A program made the translations under genes and the position numbers. From Burkholderia cepacia GG4 (GTDB taxonomy: Bacteria; Pseudomonadota; Gammaproteobacteria; Burkholderiales; Burkholderiaceae): a DNA stretch of 64,000 nt. Under the pieces are notes generated by a model. It was not told the origin of the DNA and made no database searches. It saw nothing but the letters and a program-made list of their open reading frames with translations. Below, piece by piece: positions 47,331-57,940 of this stretch (positions are counted from its first letter, which is position 1; every line of letters begins with the position of its first letter). The stretch lies in the NCBI RefSeq assembly GCF_000292915.1, contig NC_018513.1, forward strand, positions 2,108,001 through 2,172,000, read 5' to 3'.

Positions 47331-48206
47331 ATGATTCTCAGAAAACTCTTCGGCTTCGTCGCGACCGCCGTCATCCTTCTCGTCGCGATCCTGATCGGGC
47401 GCTCGCTGTGGGTGCACTACATGGACGATCCGTGGACGCGCGACGGGCGCGTGCGCGCCGAGATCGTCAACGTCGCGCCGGACGTGTCGGGCGCGATCGT
47501 CGAGCTGCCCGTGCATGACAACCAGCTCGTGAAGAAAGGCGACCTGATCATGCAGATCGACCCGTCGCACTACCAGATCGCGGTCGAGCAGGCGCAGGCG
47601 GCCGTCGCCGCCCGCCGTGCGGAACTGCAGATGCGCCGCGACGACGCGGCCCGTCGCGCGGATCTCGACGCGCTCGTCGTGTCGAAGGAAAACCGCGAGA
47701 ACGCCGCGCACAGCGCGTCGAGCGCCGACGCGCAGTACCAGCAGGCGATTGCCGCACTCGACGCCGCGAAGCTCAACCTCGAGCGCACCCGCGTGGTCGC
47801 GCCGGTCGACGGCTACATCACGAACCTGCAGACCTTCAAGGGCAACTACGCGGTGGCCGGCCAGGCGAAGCTCGCGATCGTCGACAGCCACTCGTTCTGG
47901 GTCTACGGCTACTTCGAGGAAACCAAGCTGCCGCGCGTGAAGATCGGCGCACCGGCCGAGATGCGGCTGATGAGCGGCGGCGTGATGAAGGGCCACGTCG
48001 AAAGCATCTCGCGCGGCATCTACGATCGCGACAACCCGCAAAGCCGCGACCTCGTCGCGGACGTGAACCCGACCTTCAACTGGGTGCGCCTCGCGCAGCG
48101 CGTGCCGGTGCGCATCCGGATCGACGAAGTGCCGGCCGACGTGGTGCTGTCGGCGGGCACGACCTGCACGGTCATCATCGATCCGGACAAGCAGAAGAAG
48201 TCGTAA
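47331..48206 (+). CDS. HlyD-family membrane fusion protein of the efflux system
   Basis: A 291-aa periplasmic adaptor. An N-terminal membrane anchor (LFGFVATAVILLVAILIGRS) is followed by the lipoyl-like half VNVAPDVSGAIVELPVHDNQ, a coiled-coil hairpin (AVEQAQAAVAARRAELQMRR), the second lipoyl half (RTRVVAPVDGYITNLQTFKG) and a beta-barrel domain. It would link the FUSC pump to the outer-membrane factor. It is the last gene of the operon and converges with the chemoreceptor gene. Confidence 0.94.
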   Translation: MILRKLFGFVATAVILLVAILIGRSLWVHYMDDPWTRDGRVRAEIVNVAPDVSGAIVELPVHDNQLVKKGDLIMQIDPSHYQIAVEQAQAAVAARRAELQMRRDDAARRADLDALVVSKENRENAAHSASSADAQYQQAIAALDAAKLNLERTRVVAPVDGYITNLQTFKGNYAVAGQAKLAIVDSHSFWVYGYFEETKLPRVKIGAPAEMRLMSGGVMKGHVESISRGIYDRDNPQSRDLVADVNPTFNWVRLAQRVPVRIRIDEVPADVVLSAGTTCTVIIDPDKQKKS

Positions 48207-48221
48207 GCGCCGGCCGGGCGC

Positions 48222-49895
48222 TTACGCCGCGATGCGAAAGCGCCCGACCAGCGACTTCAGTGCCTGCGCCTGCTCGTCGAGCGCATTCGCCGCGGCAGCG
48301 GCCTGTTCGACCAGTGCCGCGTTCTGCTGCGTACCGGCATCCATCTGCGTGACCGCGCGGCCGATCTCGTCGATGCCGGCGCTCTGCTCGTCCGAGGCCG
48401 CGGATATCTCGCCGATGATGTCGGTCACGCGCTTGACCGCTTTCACCACGTCTCCCATCGTGCGACCCGCATCGTGCGCGAGCGCCGCGCCGTTCGCGAC
48501 GCGCTCGACCGATGCGCCGATCAGCGCACGGATCTCCTTCGCCGCGGTCGCCGCGCGCTGCGCGAGCAGGCGCACCTCTCCCGCGACCACCGAGAAACCG
48601 CGTCCCTGTTCGCCCGCGCGCGCCGCCTCGACCGCCGCGTTCAACGCGAGAATGTTGGTCTGGAATGCGATCCCCTCGATCGTGCCGATGATGTCGCGAA
48701 TGTTCTTCGCGCTGTCGTCGATCTCGCTCATCGTCGCGACCACGCGTCCGACGACTTCCCCGCCCGTCTCCGCGACGACCGACGCATTGGCCGCGAGCGC
48801 GCTCGCCTGCCGCGCGTTCTCCGCGTTCTGCCGCACCGTCGACGTGAGCTGCTCCATGCTCGCCGCGGTGCGCTCGAGCGCGACGGCCTGCTGCTCGGTA
48901 CGCCGCGACAGGTCGAGGTTGCCGGTCGAGATCTCGCCGGACGCGGCCGCGATCGCCTCGGCGCTGACGGCGATCTCGCCGACGGTCGCCGCGAGCCCGG
49001 TCTGCATATCGGCCAGTGCGCGTACCATGCTGTCGCGATCGTGGCGGCCGAGCGAAATCGGCCGCGTCAGGTCGCCGCGCGCGATGTCCGCGGCGATCGC
49101 CTTCGCATGCGCGGGCTCGCCGCCGAGCTGCGACGCGAGGCGGCGCACGACCCGTTCGGCGATCACGATCGCGAGCACGATCAGCGCGGCCGTCATCGCC
49201 GCGATCATCGCGAACGACGACGAGAAGATCGTTGCGGACGCATCGAGCGTCGCCTTCGACTTCGCGCCGCGCGTCTTCACGAGCGCGGCGACGAGCTTCT
49301 CGAGCTTGCCGGTTTCGACCAGCAGCGACACGTCCTGCGTGCCGACCTGCCAGTTCATCTGCGACAAGTCGAGCGGCTGCGCACGCACGAGCGCGACGAA
49401 ATCGCGCAGATGCGCGCTCCACGTGCCGACCGCCGCCGAAAACGCGCGCAGCCGCGCGGAATCGTCCGCGTCGGCCGGGTCCGCATAACGCTGCAGCGTC
49501 GCAAGCGCCTGGCCGATCGACGCGAGTCCCGCGCCGACGTCGGCGCCCAGGTCGTCGCGCTCCTTCGCGGTGGTCGCGGTCAGCAGCATCTTCTGTGCGC
49601 GGCTCGCGCGCAGCACCTCGGCGCGGACCTCCTCCGCCGCACGGCTCGCGACGTGCCCCTGTTCGTAGACCGACGCAATCGACGCGTTCAGCCGGCTGAT
49701 CTGCCACAGCGAAAACACGCCGATCGCGAGCGTGCCGGCCAGCAGGATCGCGAACGCGGTGCGCAACGTCGCCTTGACGGTCCACGGCCGGCTTTCGCGA
49801 CGCGCGCTGCGCGCGCGCCGTGCGGCGTGCGTCGCGGCTGTGTCCGGTGCGGCGGCGGCCACACCCGGCTGCGGATGCATTGGTGCTGCTTTCAT
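48222..49895 (-). CDS. Methyl-accepting chemotaxis protein
   Basis: A 557-aa chemoreceptor. A 40-residue basic cytoplasmic N-terminus precedes TM1 (about 46-64, [18 protein letters not shown]). A helical periplasmic 4HB-type ligand domain follows to about 225, then TM2, a HAMP domain ([20 protein letters not shown]) and the signalling domain. The hairpin-tip sequence [20 protein letters not shown] and [18 protein letters not shown] are typical. No C-terminal CheR-tethering pentapeptide is seen (it ends LVGRFRIAA). The ligand is unknown. The ribosome binding site GGGGA is clear. Confidence 0.95.
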   Translation of the reverse strand: MKAAPMHPQPGVAAAAPDTAATHAARRARSARRESRPWTVKATLRTAFAILLAGTLAIGVFSLWQISRLNASIASVYEQGHVASRAAEEVRAEVLRASRAQKMLLTATTAKERDDLGADVGAGLASIGQALATLQRYADPADADDSARLRAFSAAVGTWSAHLRDFVALVRAQPLDLSQMNWQVGTQDVSLLVETGKLEKLVAALVKTRGAKSKATLDASATIFSSSFAMIAAMTAALIVLAIVIAERVVRRLASQLGGEPAHAKAIAADIARGDLTRPISLGRHDRDSMVRALADMQTGLAATVGEIAVSAEAIAAASGEISTGNLDLSRRTEQQAVALERTAASMEQLTSTVRQNAENARQASALAANASVVAETGGEVVGRVVATMSEIDDSAKNIRDIIGTIEGIAFQTNILALNAAVEAARAGEQGRGFSVVAGEVRLLAQRAATAAKEIRALIGASVERVANGAALAHDAGRTMGDVVKAVKRVTDIIGEISAASDEQSAGIDEIGRAVTQMDAGTQQNAALVEQAAAAANALDEQAQALKSLVGRFRIAA

Positions 49896-50305
49896 CGATA
49901 TGTCCCCGTATTGATCACGCTGCCGGAAAGGTCAGTTCCGGCGGCCGGCATTGCCGCGATGGCCCATCCTGCCGCGCGTCCTGCGCGGGCCCGGCTCGTG
50001 GCCGGTGCCATGCGCGGCGCCCGTGTTGTCGTTGCGTCGTTCTACGGCCGCCGGCGGCGTTCCTTGAGTCCGGAAAAACACCGATCCGGCCCCGGCACGG
50101 CCCCCCGCTACGCAGACGCGCCGTCTGCGTCATGCCCGCCGCAAAAAGGGCCCAATGGCCAATTCGTCACATCAATGTCCGAATTGCGATAAAAGTTGGC
50201 CTGACATTCCCGATACGCCACATTACACTTCTTTGACGCAACAACGATTCAAACGCGCCGATCCCCATCAGAGCGCGTCCCGCCACCTCAACTCGCTCAG
50301 CTCAC
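49896..50305. other. Divergent intergenic region of chemoreceptor and fsr genes
   Basis: A 410-base spacer with no supportable gene. It contains a possible minus-strand sigma-28 promoter (50041-50067), an inverted repeat CGCAGACG/CGTCTGCG around CGC (50111-50129), and a plus-strand AAAAGTTG...CCGATA pattern near 50191-50214 that loosely resembles a second flagellar promoter. Confidence 0.5.
50041..50067 (-). promoter_or_regulatory. Candidate sigma-28 (FliA) promoter of the chemoreceptor gene
   Basis: The minus strand reads TCAAGGAA-N11-GCCGTAGA, close to TAAAGTTT-N11-GCCGATAA with exact spacing. It would give a leader of about 140 bases before the chemoreceptor start. Chemoreceptors are common FliA targets. 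Confidence 0.4.
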
Positions 50306-51547
50306 ATGGAAACCAGCCTCGACACGGGTACCGCCGGCGCCGCCGCCGCGGCCCAGCCGTCCGCTCCACCCGCCCCGCGCACCGTCTATCCGGTGCTGGG
50401 CGCGATCAGCTTCTCGCACATGCTCAACGACATGATCCAGTCGTTGATCCTCGCGATCTATCCGATGCTCAAGAGCCAGTTCGCGCTGTCGTTCGCGCAG
50501 ATCGGACTGATCACGCTCACGTACCAGATCACCGCGTCGCTGCTGCAGCCGCTCATCGGCCTCTATACCGACAAGCGGCCGAAGCCGTATTCGCTGCCGG
50601 TCGGGATGGGCTTCACGCTCGCGGGGCTGCTGCTGATGTCGGCCGCGCAGAACTTCCCGACGCTGCTGGTGGCCGCGGCGCTGGTCGGCTGCGGCTCGTC
50701 GGTGTTCCATCCGGAATCGTCGCGCGTCGCGCGGATGGCGTCGGGCGGCCAGCACGGGCTCGCGCAGTCGCTGTTCCAGGTCGGCGGCAACGCCGGCTCC
50801 GCGCTCGGGCCGCTGCTCGCCGCGCTGGTGATCATTCCGCACGGCCAGCACAGCATCGCGTGGTTCTCGGCCGCGGCGCTGGTCGCGATGGTCGTGCTCA
50901 CGCAAATCGGCCACTGGTACAAGAAGCACCCGTCGATGAAGAAGAAAGCCGCGCCGGCCGGCCATCCGACGCTGTCGCAGGGCCGCGTGCTCGCCGCGAT
51001 CGGTGTGCTGGTGCTGCTGGTGTTCTCGAAGTACTTCTATCTGGCGAGCATCAACAGCTATTTCACGTTCTACCTGATCGACAAGTTCCACCTGTCGGTA
51101 CAGGCCGCGCAGATCCACCTGTTCGTGTTCCTCGCGGCCGTCGCGGCCGGCACGCTGATCGGCGGCCCCGTCGGCGACCGGATCGGCCGCAAGTACGTGA
51201 TCTGGGTGTCGATCCTCGGCGTCGCGCCGTTCACGCTGCTGCTGCCGTACGCGAACCTGTTCTGGACGAGCGTGCTGAGCGTGATCATCGGCATCGTGCT
51301 GGCGTCGGCGTTCGCCGCGATCCTGGTGTATGCGACGGAACTGATGCCCGGCAAGGTCGGCATGGTCGCGGGCCTGTTCTTCGGCTTCGCGTTCGGCCTG
51401 GGCGGCGTGGGCGCCGCCGTGCTCGGCCAGCTCGCGGACGCGACGAGCATCACGTTCGTCTACAAGGTGTGCTCGTTCCTGCCGCTGATCGGCGTGCTGA
51501 CGGTGTTCCTGCCGAACCTCGAAAGCAGCCGGCGCAAGCGCGCGTGA
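50306..51547 (+). CDS. fsr: Fosmidomycin-resistance-type MFS transporter
   Basis: A 413-aa permease with 12 predicted helices. It matches the Fsr family: YPVLGAISFSHMLNDMIQSL, YPMLKSQFALSFAQIGLITL, QPLIGLYTDKRPKPYSLPVG, and GCGSSVFHPESSRVARMASG, a family signature. An Ala/Pro-rich cytoplasmic tail precedes TM1. In E. coli Fsr exports fosmidomycin; the natural substrate is unknown. It stands alone and is convergent with mtnN. Confidence 0.93.
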   Translation: METSLDTGTAGAAAAAQPSAPPAPRTVYPVLGAISFSHMLNDMIQSLILAIYPMLKSQFALSFAQIGLITLTYQITASLLQPLIGLYTDKRPKPYSLPVGMGFTLAGLLLMSAAQNFPTLLVAAALVGCGSSVFHPESSRVARMASGGQHGLAQSLFQVGGNAGSALGPLLAALVIIPHGQHSIAWFSAAALVAMVVLTQIGHWYKKHPSMKKKAAPAGHPTLSQGRVLAAIGVLVLLVFSKYFYLASINSYFTFYLIDKFHLSVQAAQIHLFVFLAAVAAGTLIGGPVGDRIGRKYVIWVSILGVAPFTLLLPYANLFWTSVLSVIIGIVLASAFAAILVYATELMPGKVGMVAGLFFGFAFGLGGVGAAVLGQLADATSITFVYKVCSFLPLIGVLTVFLPNLESSRRKRA

Positions 51548-51613
51548 CGAGCCGGCCGCAGCGTGCGCGCCGCGGCCGTCCGACCGGCTTGAAAGGAAAG
51601 TGCGACGGCGGCT

Positions 51614-52411
51614 TCAGGCCGCCGTCGTCGCATGCAGCATCAGGAAACGCTTCAGGATGCCGGACGAATAGCTGCTCGCGATCGCCGACAGGAAGTGCGA
51701 GAACGACTGCGTCGCGTGGTCGTCGGCCGTATCGGAGATCGTGCGCACGAGCGCGAACGGCACCTCGTGCTCGGCGCACACCTGTGCGATCGCCGCGCCT
51801 TCCATCTCGACCGCGAGCGCGTCCGGCAGCGCAGCCCGCAGCGCGACGACCTCGTGCTCGCTCGACACGAAGCGATCGCCGCTGATGATCAGCCCGCCGT
51901 GCAGCGTCGCGCCGGCGAGCCCGAAGCGCTCGGCGAACTGCGCGCCCTCCTCGGCGACGAACAGCGTGCACGCGGCCTTCAGGCGAGCGGTCAGTACTGC
52001 GTCGGTCGCGAACCGCGTGATGCCGAGCAGCGGCACCTCATAGCGCGGAAACAGCGGCGATGCGTCGAGATCGTGCTGCAGCAGCGTATCGGCGACGACG
52101 ACGTCGCCGATACGCACCGTGCGCGATACGCCGCCCGCGACGCCCGTGAACACGACACCGGACACGCCGAACACGTGGATCAGCGCGCTGACCGTCGCGG
52201 CGGCCGCCACCTTGCCGATCCGCGCGAGCGTGACGACGCAGGCCGCGCCGTGCACGGTGCCAAGGTGGTAGTCGCGACGGCCGAGCGTGACGGTCTTCAT
52301 CACGCCCTCGGCACGCATCGCGGCGATCAGGTCGCCGAGTTCCTCCGGCAGCGCCGCGAGAATGCCGAGCGGTCGCGTCGAAACCGTTTCAACCATGTCG
52401 ATGCTCATCAT
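51614..52411 (-). CDS. mtnN: 5'-methylthioadenosine/S-adenosylhomocysteine nucleosidase
   Basis: A phosphorylase-superfamily enzyme of about 265 aa that cleaves MTA and SAH, recycling methyl-donor by-products. Typical stretches are LGILAALPEELGDLIAAMRA, FTGVAGGVSRTVRIGDVVVA, GLIISGDRFVSS, AVEMEGAAIAQVCAEHEVPF and VRTISDTADDH, which carries the catalytic Asp. The start MMSIDMVETVSTRPLG overlaps the uvrD stop (ATGATG), implying coupling. It is somewhat longer than E. coli MtnN (232 aa). The second ATG at 52408 is an equal candidate. Confidence 0.9.
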   Translation of the reverse strand: MMSIDMVETVSTRPLGILAALPEELGDLIAAMRAEGVMKTVTLGRRDYHLGTVHGAACVVTLARIGKVAAAATVSALIHVFGVSGVVFTGVAGGVSRTVRIGDVVVADTLLQHDLDASPLFPRYEVPLLGITRFATDAVLTARLKAACTLFVAEEGAQFAERFGLAGATLHGGLIISGDRFVSSEHEVVALRAALPDALAVEMEGAAIAQVCAEHEVPFALVRTISDTADDHATQSFSHFLSAIASSYSSGILKRFLMLHATTAA

Positions 52412-54771
52412 TCCACCGCCTGCAGTTTCGCGACCGCAAGCGCGAGCCACTTCTCGCCGTGCCGCTTGAACTTCACCTGCGCCTTCGCATCAGCGCCGTT
52501 GCCTTCGAGCGCGGTGACGGTGCCCTCGCCGAACTTGGTATGGAACACCTGCTGGCCGACCCGGAAGCCGGTGTCGGCCGCGCGCTGCTTGTTCGCGAAC
52601 GCCGGCAGCGGCGCGGATACCGCCGCGTCGACGATCTGCTCGCGACTGCCGCCGCCCGGCCGCGCGAACCAGTCGCGTCCCCAGCCGGCGTTGTCCGAGC
52701 GGCCGCCCCAGCGCGAGCCCGCCTCGACCTTCGGCGTCAGCCACTTCAGCACGTGCTCCGGCAATTCGTCGAAGAAGCGCGAGCGCACGTTGTAACGCGT
52801 CTGGCCGTGCAGCATCCGGCTCTGCGCGAACGACAGGTAGAGCCGCTCCTTCGCGCGCGTGATCGCGACGTACATCAACCGGCGCTCTTCCTCGAGGCCG
52901 TCCGATTCGAGCACGCTGTTCTCGTGCGGGAACAGCCCCTCCTCGAGGCCGGTGATGAACACGGCCGAGAATTCGAGCCCCTTCGCCGCATGCACCGTCA
53001 TCAGCTGCACGGCGTCCTGCCCGGCCTGCGCCTGGTTGTCGCCGGCTTCCAGCGACGCGTGCGACAGGAAGCCCGCGAGCGGCGTCATCGTGTCGGGGTT
53101 CTGCGCGGGATCGTCGAGCGGCGCCGGATCGAGTACGTCGACCGACGGGTCGTTCGCGTCGATGCCGAGCGCCGGCGCCGCGCTCGCCCCCGCGCGCAGC
53201 GGAATCGAGCGGGCCGGCGCGTCGAGCCCGTAACCTTGCTCGCTGACGAACGCGGTGGCCGCGTTCACGAGTTCCTGCAAGTTCTCGAGGCGATCCTGGC
53301 CTTCGCGCTCGCCCTGGTAGAAATCGGCGAGGCCGCTCGCGCGCACGACGTACTCGACCGTCTCCGGCAGGCTCATCTGCTGCGTCTCGGCGCGCATCTT
53401 CGCGATCAGCGTCGCGAACGCGCCGAGGCTCGAGCCGGCCTTGCCGGTCACGTACGGAATCGCGGCGCCCATCGAGCAGTCGTACAGGCGTGCGGCGTCC
53501 GTGAGCTGCTCGATCGAGCGCGCGCCGATCCCGCGCGTCGGGAAGTTCACGACGCGCACGAACGCGGTGTCGTCGCTCGGGTTGTCGATCAGGCGCAGGT
53601 ACGCGAGCGCGTGCTTCACTTCCTGGCGCTCGAAGAAGCGCAGGCCGCCGTACACGCGATACGGAATGCCCGACGTCATCAGCGTGTGCTCGATCGCACG
53701 CGACTGCGCGTTGCTGCGATACAGGACCGCGACTTCGCTGCGCGACATCCCGGTGTTGATCAGCGAGCGGATCTCCTCGACGATCCAGCCGGCCTCCTGC
53801 GCATCGGTGCTCGCCTCGTACACGCGCACGGGCTCGCCATGGCCGGCGTCGGTGCGCAGGTTCTTGCCGAGGCGGTGCGAGTTGTTCGAGATCAGCTGGT
53901 TCGCCGCATCGAGGATGTTGCCGTGCGACCGGTAGTTCTGCTCGAGCTTGATCAGGTTGCGCACGCGGAATTCGTCTTCGAAGTCGCGCATGTTGCCGAC
54001 GTTCGCGCCGCGGAACGCGTAGATCGACTGGTCGTCGTCGCCGACCGCGAAGATCGCGTTCTGGCCACCCGCGAGCATCTTGAGCCATGCGTACTGCAGC
54101 TTGTTGGTGTCCTGGAACTCGTCGACGAGAATGTGCTTGAAGCGCGCCTGGTAGTGCGCGCGCAGCGGCGCGTTGTACGCAAGCAGTTCGTAGCAGCGCA
54201 GCAGCAGCTCGGGGAAGTCGACGACGCCCTCGCGCTGGCACTGCTGGTCGTACGCCTGGTACAGCTCGACGAACTTGCGGTTGAAGTTGTCGGACGCGTC
54301 GACCTTGTCGGGACGGAGCCCCTGCTCCTTCGCGTTGTTGATGAAGTACTGGACGTTCTTCGGCGGGTATTTCTCGTCGTCGACGTTCGCCGCCTTCATC
54401 AGCCGCTTGATCGCGGACAGCTGGTCGGCCGTGTCGAGAATCTGGAACGTCTGCGGCAGGCCGGCGTCGCGGTAATGCGCGCGCAGCATCCGGTTGCACA
54501 GCCCGTGGAACGTGCCGATCCACATCCCGCGCGTGTCGATCGGCATCATCGCCGACAGGCGCGCCATCATCTCGCGCGCGGCCTTGTTCGTGAAGGTGAC
54601 GGCGAGCACGGTGGGCGGCGACGCGTAGCCCTGCTGGATCAGCCACGCGATGCGCGTGATCAGCACGCGGGTCTTGCCGCTGCCCGCCCCCGCGAGGATC
54701 AGCGCCGGTTCGTTCGGCAACGTGACGGCGGCGTATTGTTCAGGGTTCAGATTGGCGAGCAGATCGGGCAT
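52408..54771 (-). CDS. uvrD: DNA helicase II (UvrD/PcrA family)
   Basis: A 787-aa superfamily 1A helicase for mismatch and nucleotide-excision repair. The start MPDLLANLNPEQYAAVTLPN matches family N-termini; the longer frame to 54930 does not. Motifs are in order: Walker A LILAGAGSGKTRVL, Ia VTFTNKAAREM, DEFQDTN (II), GDDDQSIYAFRGA (III), LEQNYRSHGNIL (IV), LMTVHAAKGLEF (V) and RLMYVAITRAKERLYL (VI). The C-terminus ends with a Tudor-like segment (RVGQQVFHTKFGEGTVTALE). Its stop overlaps the mtnN start. Confidence 0.96.
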   Translation of the reverse strand: MPDLLANLNPEQYAAVTLPNEPALILAGAGSGKTRVLITRIAWLIQQGYASPPTVLAVTFTNKAAREMMARLSAMMPIDTRGMWIGTFHGLCNRMLRAHYRDAGLPQTFQILDTADQLSAIKRLMKAANVDDEKYPPKNVQYFINNAKEQGLRPDKVDASDNFNRKFVELYQAYDQQCQREGVVDFPELLLRCYELLAYNAPLRAHYQARFKHILVDEFQDTNKLQYAWLKMLAGGQNAIFAVGDDDQSIYAFRGANVGNMRDFEDEFRVRNLIKLEQNYRSHGNILDAANQLISNNSHRLGKNLRTDAGHGEPVRVYEASTDAQEAGWIVEEIRSLINTGMSRSEVAVLYRSNAQSRAIEHTLMTSGIPYRVYGGLRFFERQEVKHALAYLRLIDNPSDDTAFVRVVNFPTRGIGARSIEQLTDAARLYDCSMGAAIPYVTGKAGSSLGAFATLIAKMRAETQQMSLPETVEYVVRASGLADFYQGEREGQDRLENLQELVNAATAFVSEQGYGLDAPARSIPLRAGASAAPALGIDANDPSVDVLDPAPLDDPAQNPDTMTPLAGFLSHASLEAGDNQAQAGQDAVQLMTVHAAKGLEFSAVFITGLEEGLFPHENSVLESDGLEEERRLMYVAITRAKERLYLSFAQSRMLHGQTRYNVRSRFFDELPEHVLKWLTPKVEAGSRWGGRSDNAGWGRDWFARPGGGSREQIVDAAVSAPLPAFANKQRAADTGFRVGQQVFHTKFGEGTVTALEGNGADAKAQVKFKRHGEKWLALAVAKLQAVE

Positions 54772-54931
54772 GGAGCGGCAGCGGACGTGCGAGGAAAATG
54801 CGGACCCGACATTATAAGTCGGCCGCGCGCCGCCGTTCCCGATCCGTTCGGCGGCATGCTGCAACGGCATGGCGACCGCGTTGCGACGGGCCCGCGCGGG
54901 CAAGGCGATAGCTGGCCGATGTGCATCCATT

Positions 54932-54937
54932 TATAAT
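54932..54937 (+). promoter_or_regulatory. Putative -10 element of valS
   Basis: TATAAT lies 49 bases before the valS start in the divergent uvrD-valS region. No strong -35 was found at 16-18 bases. Confidence 0.4.
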
Positions 54938-54985
54938 TGTCAGATTCGGCATCCAATTCACGCATTTTTCGGCAGATTTCCAACC

Positions 54986-57853
54986 ATGAGCGACAGCACG
55001 CTTGCGAAGAGTTTCGAGCCCCACACCATCGAGTCCCAATGGGGGCCGGAGTGGGAAAAACGCGGCTATGCCGCCCCGGCATTCGACCCGGCACGTCCCG
55101 ATTTCGCGATCCAGCTGCCGCCGCCGAACGTCACCGGCACGCTGCACATGGGCCACGCGTTCAACCAGACCATCATGGACGGCCTCGCCCGCTACCACCG
55201 GATGCTCGGCGAGAACACGCTGTGGGTGCCCGGCACCGACCACGCGGGGATCGCGACCCAGATCGTCGTCGAGCGCCAGCTCGATGCCCAGGGCGTGTCG
55301 CGCCATGACCTCGGCCGCGAGCAGTTCGTCGAGCGCGTCTGGGAATGGAAGGAGAAATCGGGCTCGACGATCACCGGCCAGGTGCGCCGCCTCGGCGCGT
55401 CGACCGACTGGTCGCGCGAATATTTCACGATGGACGACAAGATGTCGGCCGCCGTGCGCGACGTGTTCGTCACGCTCTATGAACAGGGCCTGATCTACCG
55501 CGGCAAGCGCCTCGTCAACTGGGATCCGGTGCTGCTCACCGCGGTGTCGGACCTCGAAGTCGCGAGCGAAGAGGAAAACGGCCATCTGTGGCACATCCGC
55601 TACCCGCTCGTCGACGGCTCCGGCTCGCTGACCGTCGCGACGACGCGTCCCGAGACGATGCTCGGCGACGTCGCGCTGATGGTTCACCCGGAAGACGAGC
55701 GCTACGCGCACCTGATCGGCAAGCTCGTCACGCTGCCGCTGACGGGCCGCGAGATCCCGGTGATCGCCGACGACTACGTCGACCGCGAATTCGGCACGGG
55801 CGTCGTGAAGGTCACGCCCGCGCACGACTTCAACGACTACCAGGTCGGCCTGCGCCACAACCTCGCGCCGATCGAGATCCTGACGCTCGACGCGAAGATC
55901 AACGACAACGGCCCCGAGCAGTATCGCGGCCTCGACCGCTTCGACGCGCGCAAGGCGATCGTCGCCGACCTCGACGCGGAGGGCTTCCTCGACTCCGTGA
56001 AGCCGCACAAGCTGATGGTGCCGCGCGGCGACCGCACGGGCGTCGTGATCGAGCCGATGCTGACCGACCAGTGGTTCGTCGCGATGACGAAGCCGGCGCC
56101 GGAAGGCACGTTCAACCCCGGCAAGTCGATCACCGAAACCTCGCTCGACGTCGTGCGCAACGGCCAGATCAAGTTCGTGCCGGAAAACTGGACGACCACC
56201 TACTACCAGTGGCTCGAGAACATCCAGGACTGGTGCATCTCGCGCCAGCTGTGGTGGGGCCACCAGATTCCCGCGTGGTACGGCGAGAACGGCGAGGTGT
56301 TCGTCGCGCGCAACGAGGACGAAGCACGCGCGCAGGCCGCCGCCAAGGGCTACGCGGGCGCGCTCAAGCGCGACGAGGACGTGCTCGACACGTGGTTCTC
56401 GTCGGCGCTCGTGCCGTTCTCGTCGCTCGGCTGGCCGAACGAAACGCCTGAGCTGCAGCACTTCCTGCCGTCGTCGGTGCTCGTCACCGGCTTCGACATC
56501 ATCTTCTTCTGGGTCGCCCGGATGGTGATGATGACGACGCACTTCACGGGCAAGGTGCCGTTCCACACCGTCTACGTGCACGGCCTCGTGCGCGACGCGG
56601 AAGGCCAGAAGATGTCGAAGAGCAAGGGCAACACGCTCGACCCGATCGACATCGTCGACGGCATCGACCTCGAGACGCTGGTCGCGAAACGTACGACGGG
56701 CCTGATGAACCCGAAGCAGGCGGCGACCATCGAGAAGAAGACGCGCAAGGAATTCCCGGACGGCATCGCCGCGTTCGGCACCGACGCGCTGCGCTTCACG
56801 ATGGCGTCGATGGCGACGCTCGGCCGCAACGTGAACTTCGACCTCGCGCGCTGCGAAGGCTACCGCAACTTCTGCAACAAGCTGTGGAACGCGACGCGCT
56901 TCGTGCTGATGAACTGCGAAGGCCACGACTGCGGCAGCGACAAGCCGGAAGTGTGCGGCGCGGGCGACTGCGGCCCCGGCGGCTATCTCGACTTCTCGGC
57001 GGCCGACCGCTGGATCGTGTCGCTCCTGCAGCGCACCGAAGCCGACATCGCGAAGGGTTTCGCCGATTACCGCTTCGACAACATCGCGACCAGCATCTAC
57101 AAGTTCGTGTGGGACGAGTACTGCGACTGGTATCTCGAACTCGCGAAGGTGCAGATCCAGAACGGCACGCCGGAACAGCAGCGCGCGACGCGCCGCACGC
57201 TGCTGCGCGTGCTGGAAACGGTGCTGCGCCTCGCGCACCCGATCATCCCGTTCATCACCGAAGCGCTCTGGCAGAAGGTCGCGCCGCTCGCCGGCCGTTA
57301 TCCGCAAGGCAAGGCCGAGGGCGAAGCGTCGCTGATGACGCAGGCGTATCCGGTCGCGAACCTGCAGAAGATCGACGAGGCGTCCGAACAATGGGCGGCC
57401 GACCTGAAGGCGATCGTCGACGCGTGCCGCAACCTGCGCGGCGAGATGAACCTGTCGCCGGCGACCAAGGTGCCGCTGCTCGCAGCCGGCGACGCCGAGC
57501 GCCTGCGCTCGTTCGCGCCGTACGTCCAGGCCCTCGCCCGCCTGTCGGAAGTGCAGATCCTCGCGGACGAAGCGACGCTCGACAAGGAAGCGCACGGCGC
57601 GCCGATCGCGATCGTCGGTCCGAACAAGCTGGTGCTGAAGGTGGAAATCGACGTCGCGGCGGAACGCGAGCGCCTGTCGAAGGAAATCGCGCGCCTGACG
57701 GGCGAGATCGCGAAGTGCAATGCGAAGCTCGGCAACGAGGCATTCGTCGCGAAAGCGCCGCCGGCCGTGGTCGAACAGGAGCAGAAGCGCGTCGCCGAAT
57801 TCCAGAGCACGCTCGAAAAACTGCGTGCGCAGCTCGATCGGTTGCCTGCGTAA
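54986..57853 (+). CDS. valS: Valine--tRNA ligase
   Basis: A 955-aa class I synthetase. The start [20 protein letters not shown] is family-like; the longer frame from 54869 is not. The HIGH motif is HMGH (54-57) in [15 protein letters not shown] and the KMSKS motif is at 542-546. The CP1 editing domain holds the family stretch [21 protein letters not shown] short Cys-rich insert ([20 protein letters not shown]) lies in the helical region. The C-terminal coiled coil ([20 protein letters not shown]) contacts the tRNA elbow. Confidence 0.97.
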   Translation: MSDSTLAKSFEPHTIESQWGPEWEKRGYAAPAFDPARPDFAIQLPPPNVTGTLHMGHAFNQTIMDGLARYHRMLGENTLWVPGTDHAGIATQIVVERQLDAQGVSRHDLGREQFVERVWEWKEKSGSTITGQVRRLGASTDWSREYFTMDDKMSAAVRDVFVTLYEQGLIYRGKRLVNWDPVLLTAVSDLEVASEEENGHLWHIRYPLVDGSGSLTVATTRPETMLGDVALMVHPEDERYAHLIGKLVTLPLTGREIPVIADDYVDREFGTGVVKVTPAHDFNDYQVGLRHNLAPIEILTLDAKINDNGPEQYRGLDRFDARKAIVADLDAEGFLDSVKPHKLMVPRGDRTGVVIEPMLTDQWFVAMTKPAPEGTFNPGKSITETSLDVVRNGQIKFVPENWTTTYYQWLENIQDWCISRQLWWGHQIPAWYGENGEVFVARNEDEARAQAAAKGYAGALKRDEDVLDTWFSSALVPFSSLGWPNETPELQHFLPSSVLVTGFDIIFFWVARMVMMTTHFTGKVPFHTVYVHGLVRDAEGQKMSKSKGNTLDPIDIVDGIDLETLVAKRTTGLMNPKQAATIEKKTRKEFPDGIAAFGTDALRFTMASMATLGRNVNFDLARCEGYRNFCNKLWNATRFVLMNCEGHDCGSDKPEVCGAGDCGPGGYLDFSAADRWIVSLLQRTEADIAKGFADYRFDNIATSIYKFVWDEYCDWYLELAKVQIQNGTPEQQRATRRTLLRVLETVLRLAHPIIPFITEALWQKVAPLAGRYPQGKAEGEASLMTQAYPVANLQKIDEASEQWAADLKAIVDACRNLRGEMNLSPATKVPLLAAGDAERLRSFAPYVQALARLSEVQILADEATLDKEAHGAPIAIVGPNKLVLKVEIDVAAERERLSKEIARLTGEIAKCNAKLGNEAFVAKAPPAVVEQEQKRVAEFQSTLEKLRAQLDRLPA

Positions 57854-57879
57854 CAAACGGTAAGGTCGTTTGCGTTCAC

Positions 57880-57885
57880 TATAAT
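57880..57885 (+). promoter_or_regulatory. Putative -10 element of galU
   Basis: TATAAT lies 56 bases before the galU start, in the 87-base spacer after valS. The -35 region is weak, so galU may have its own promoter or be read from valS. Confidence 0.4.
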
Positions 57886-57940
57886 CGGAACGTGAACATA
57901 GCCCGTCTGACAAGTCGATTACAGGAATAAAGGTTCGATC

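Noticed and set aside
50191-50214. Sigma-28-like AAAAGTTG...CCGATA before fsr
   Set aside because: Spacing and the -10 are imperfect and flagellar control of a fosmidomycin-type permease is not expected; not annotated as a promoter.
56935-56994. Cys-rich stretch in valS that looked like an inserted zinc motif
   Set aside because: It is in frame, the flanking synthetase sequence is intact, and similar short inserts occur in related ValRS proteins, so it is not treated as an insertion event.
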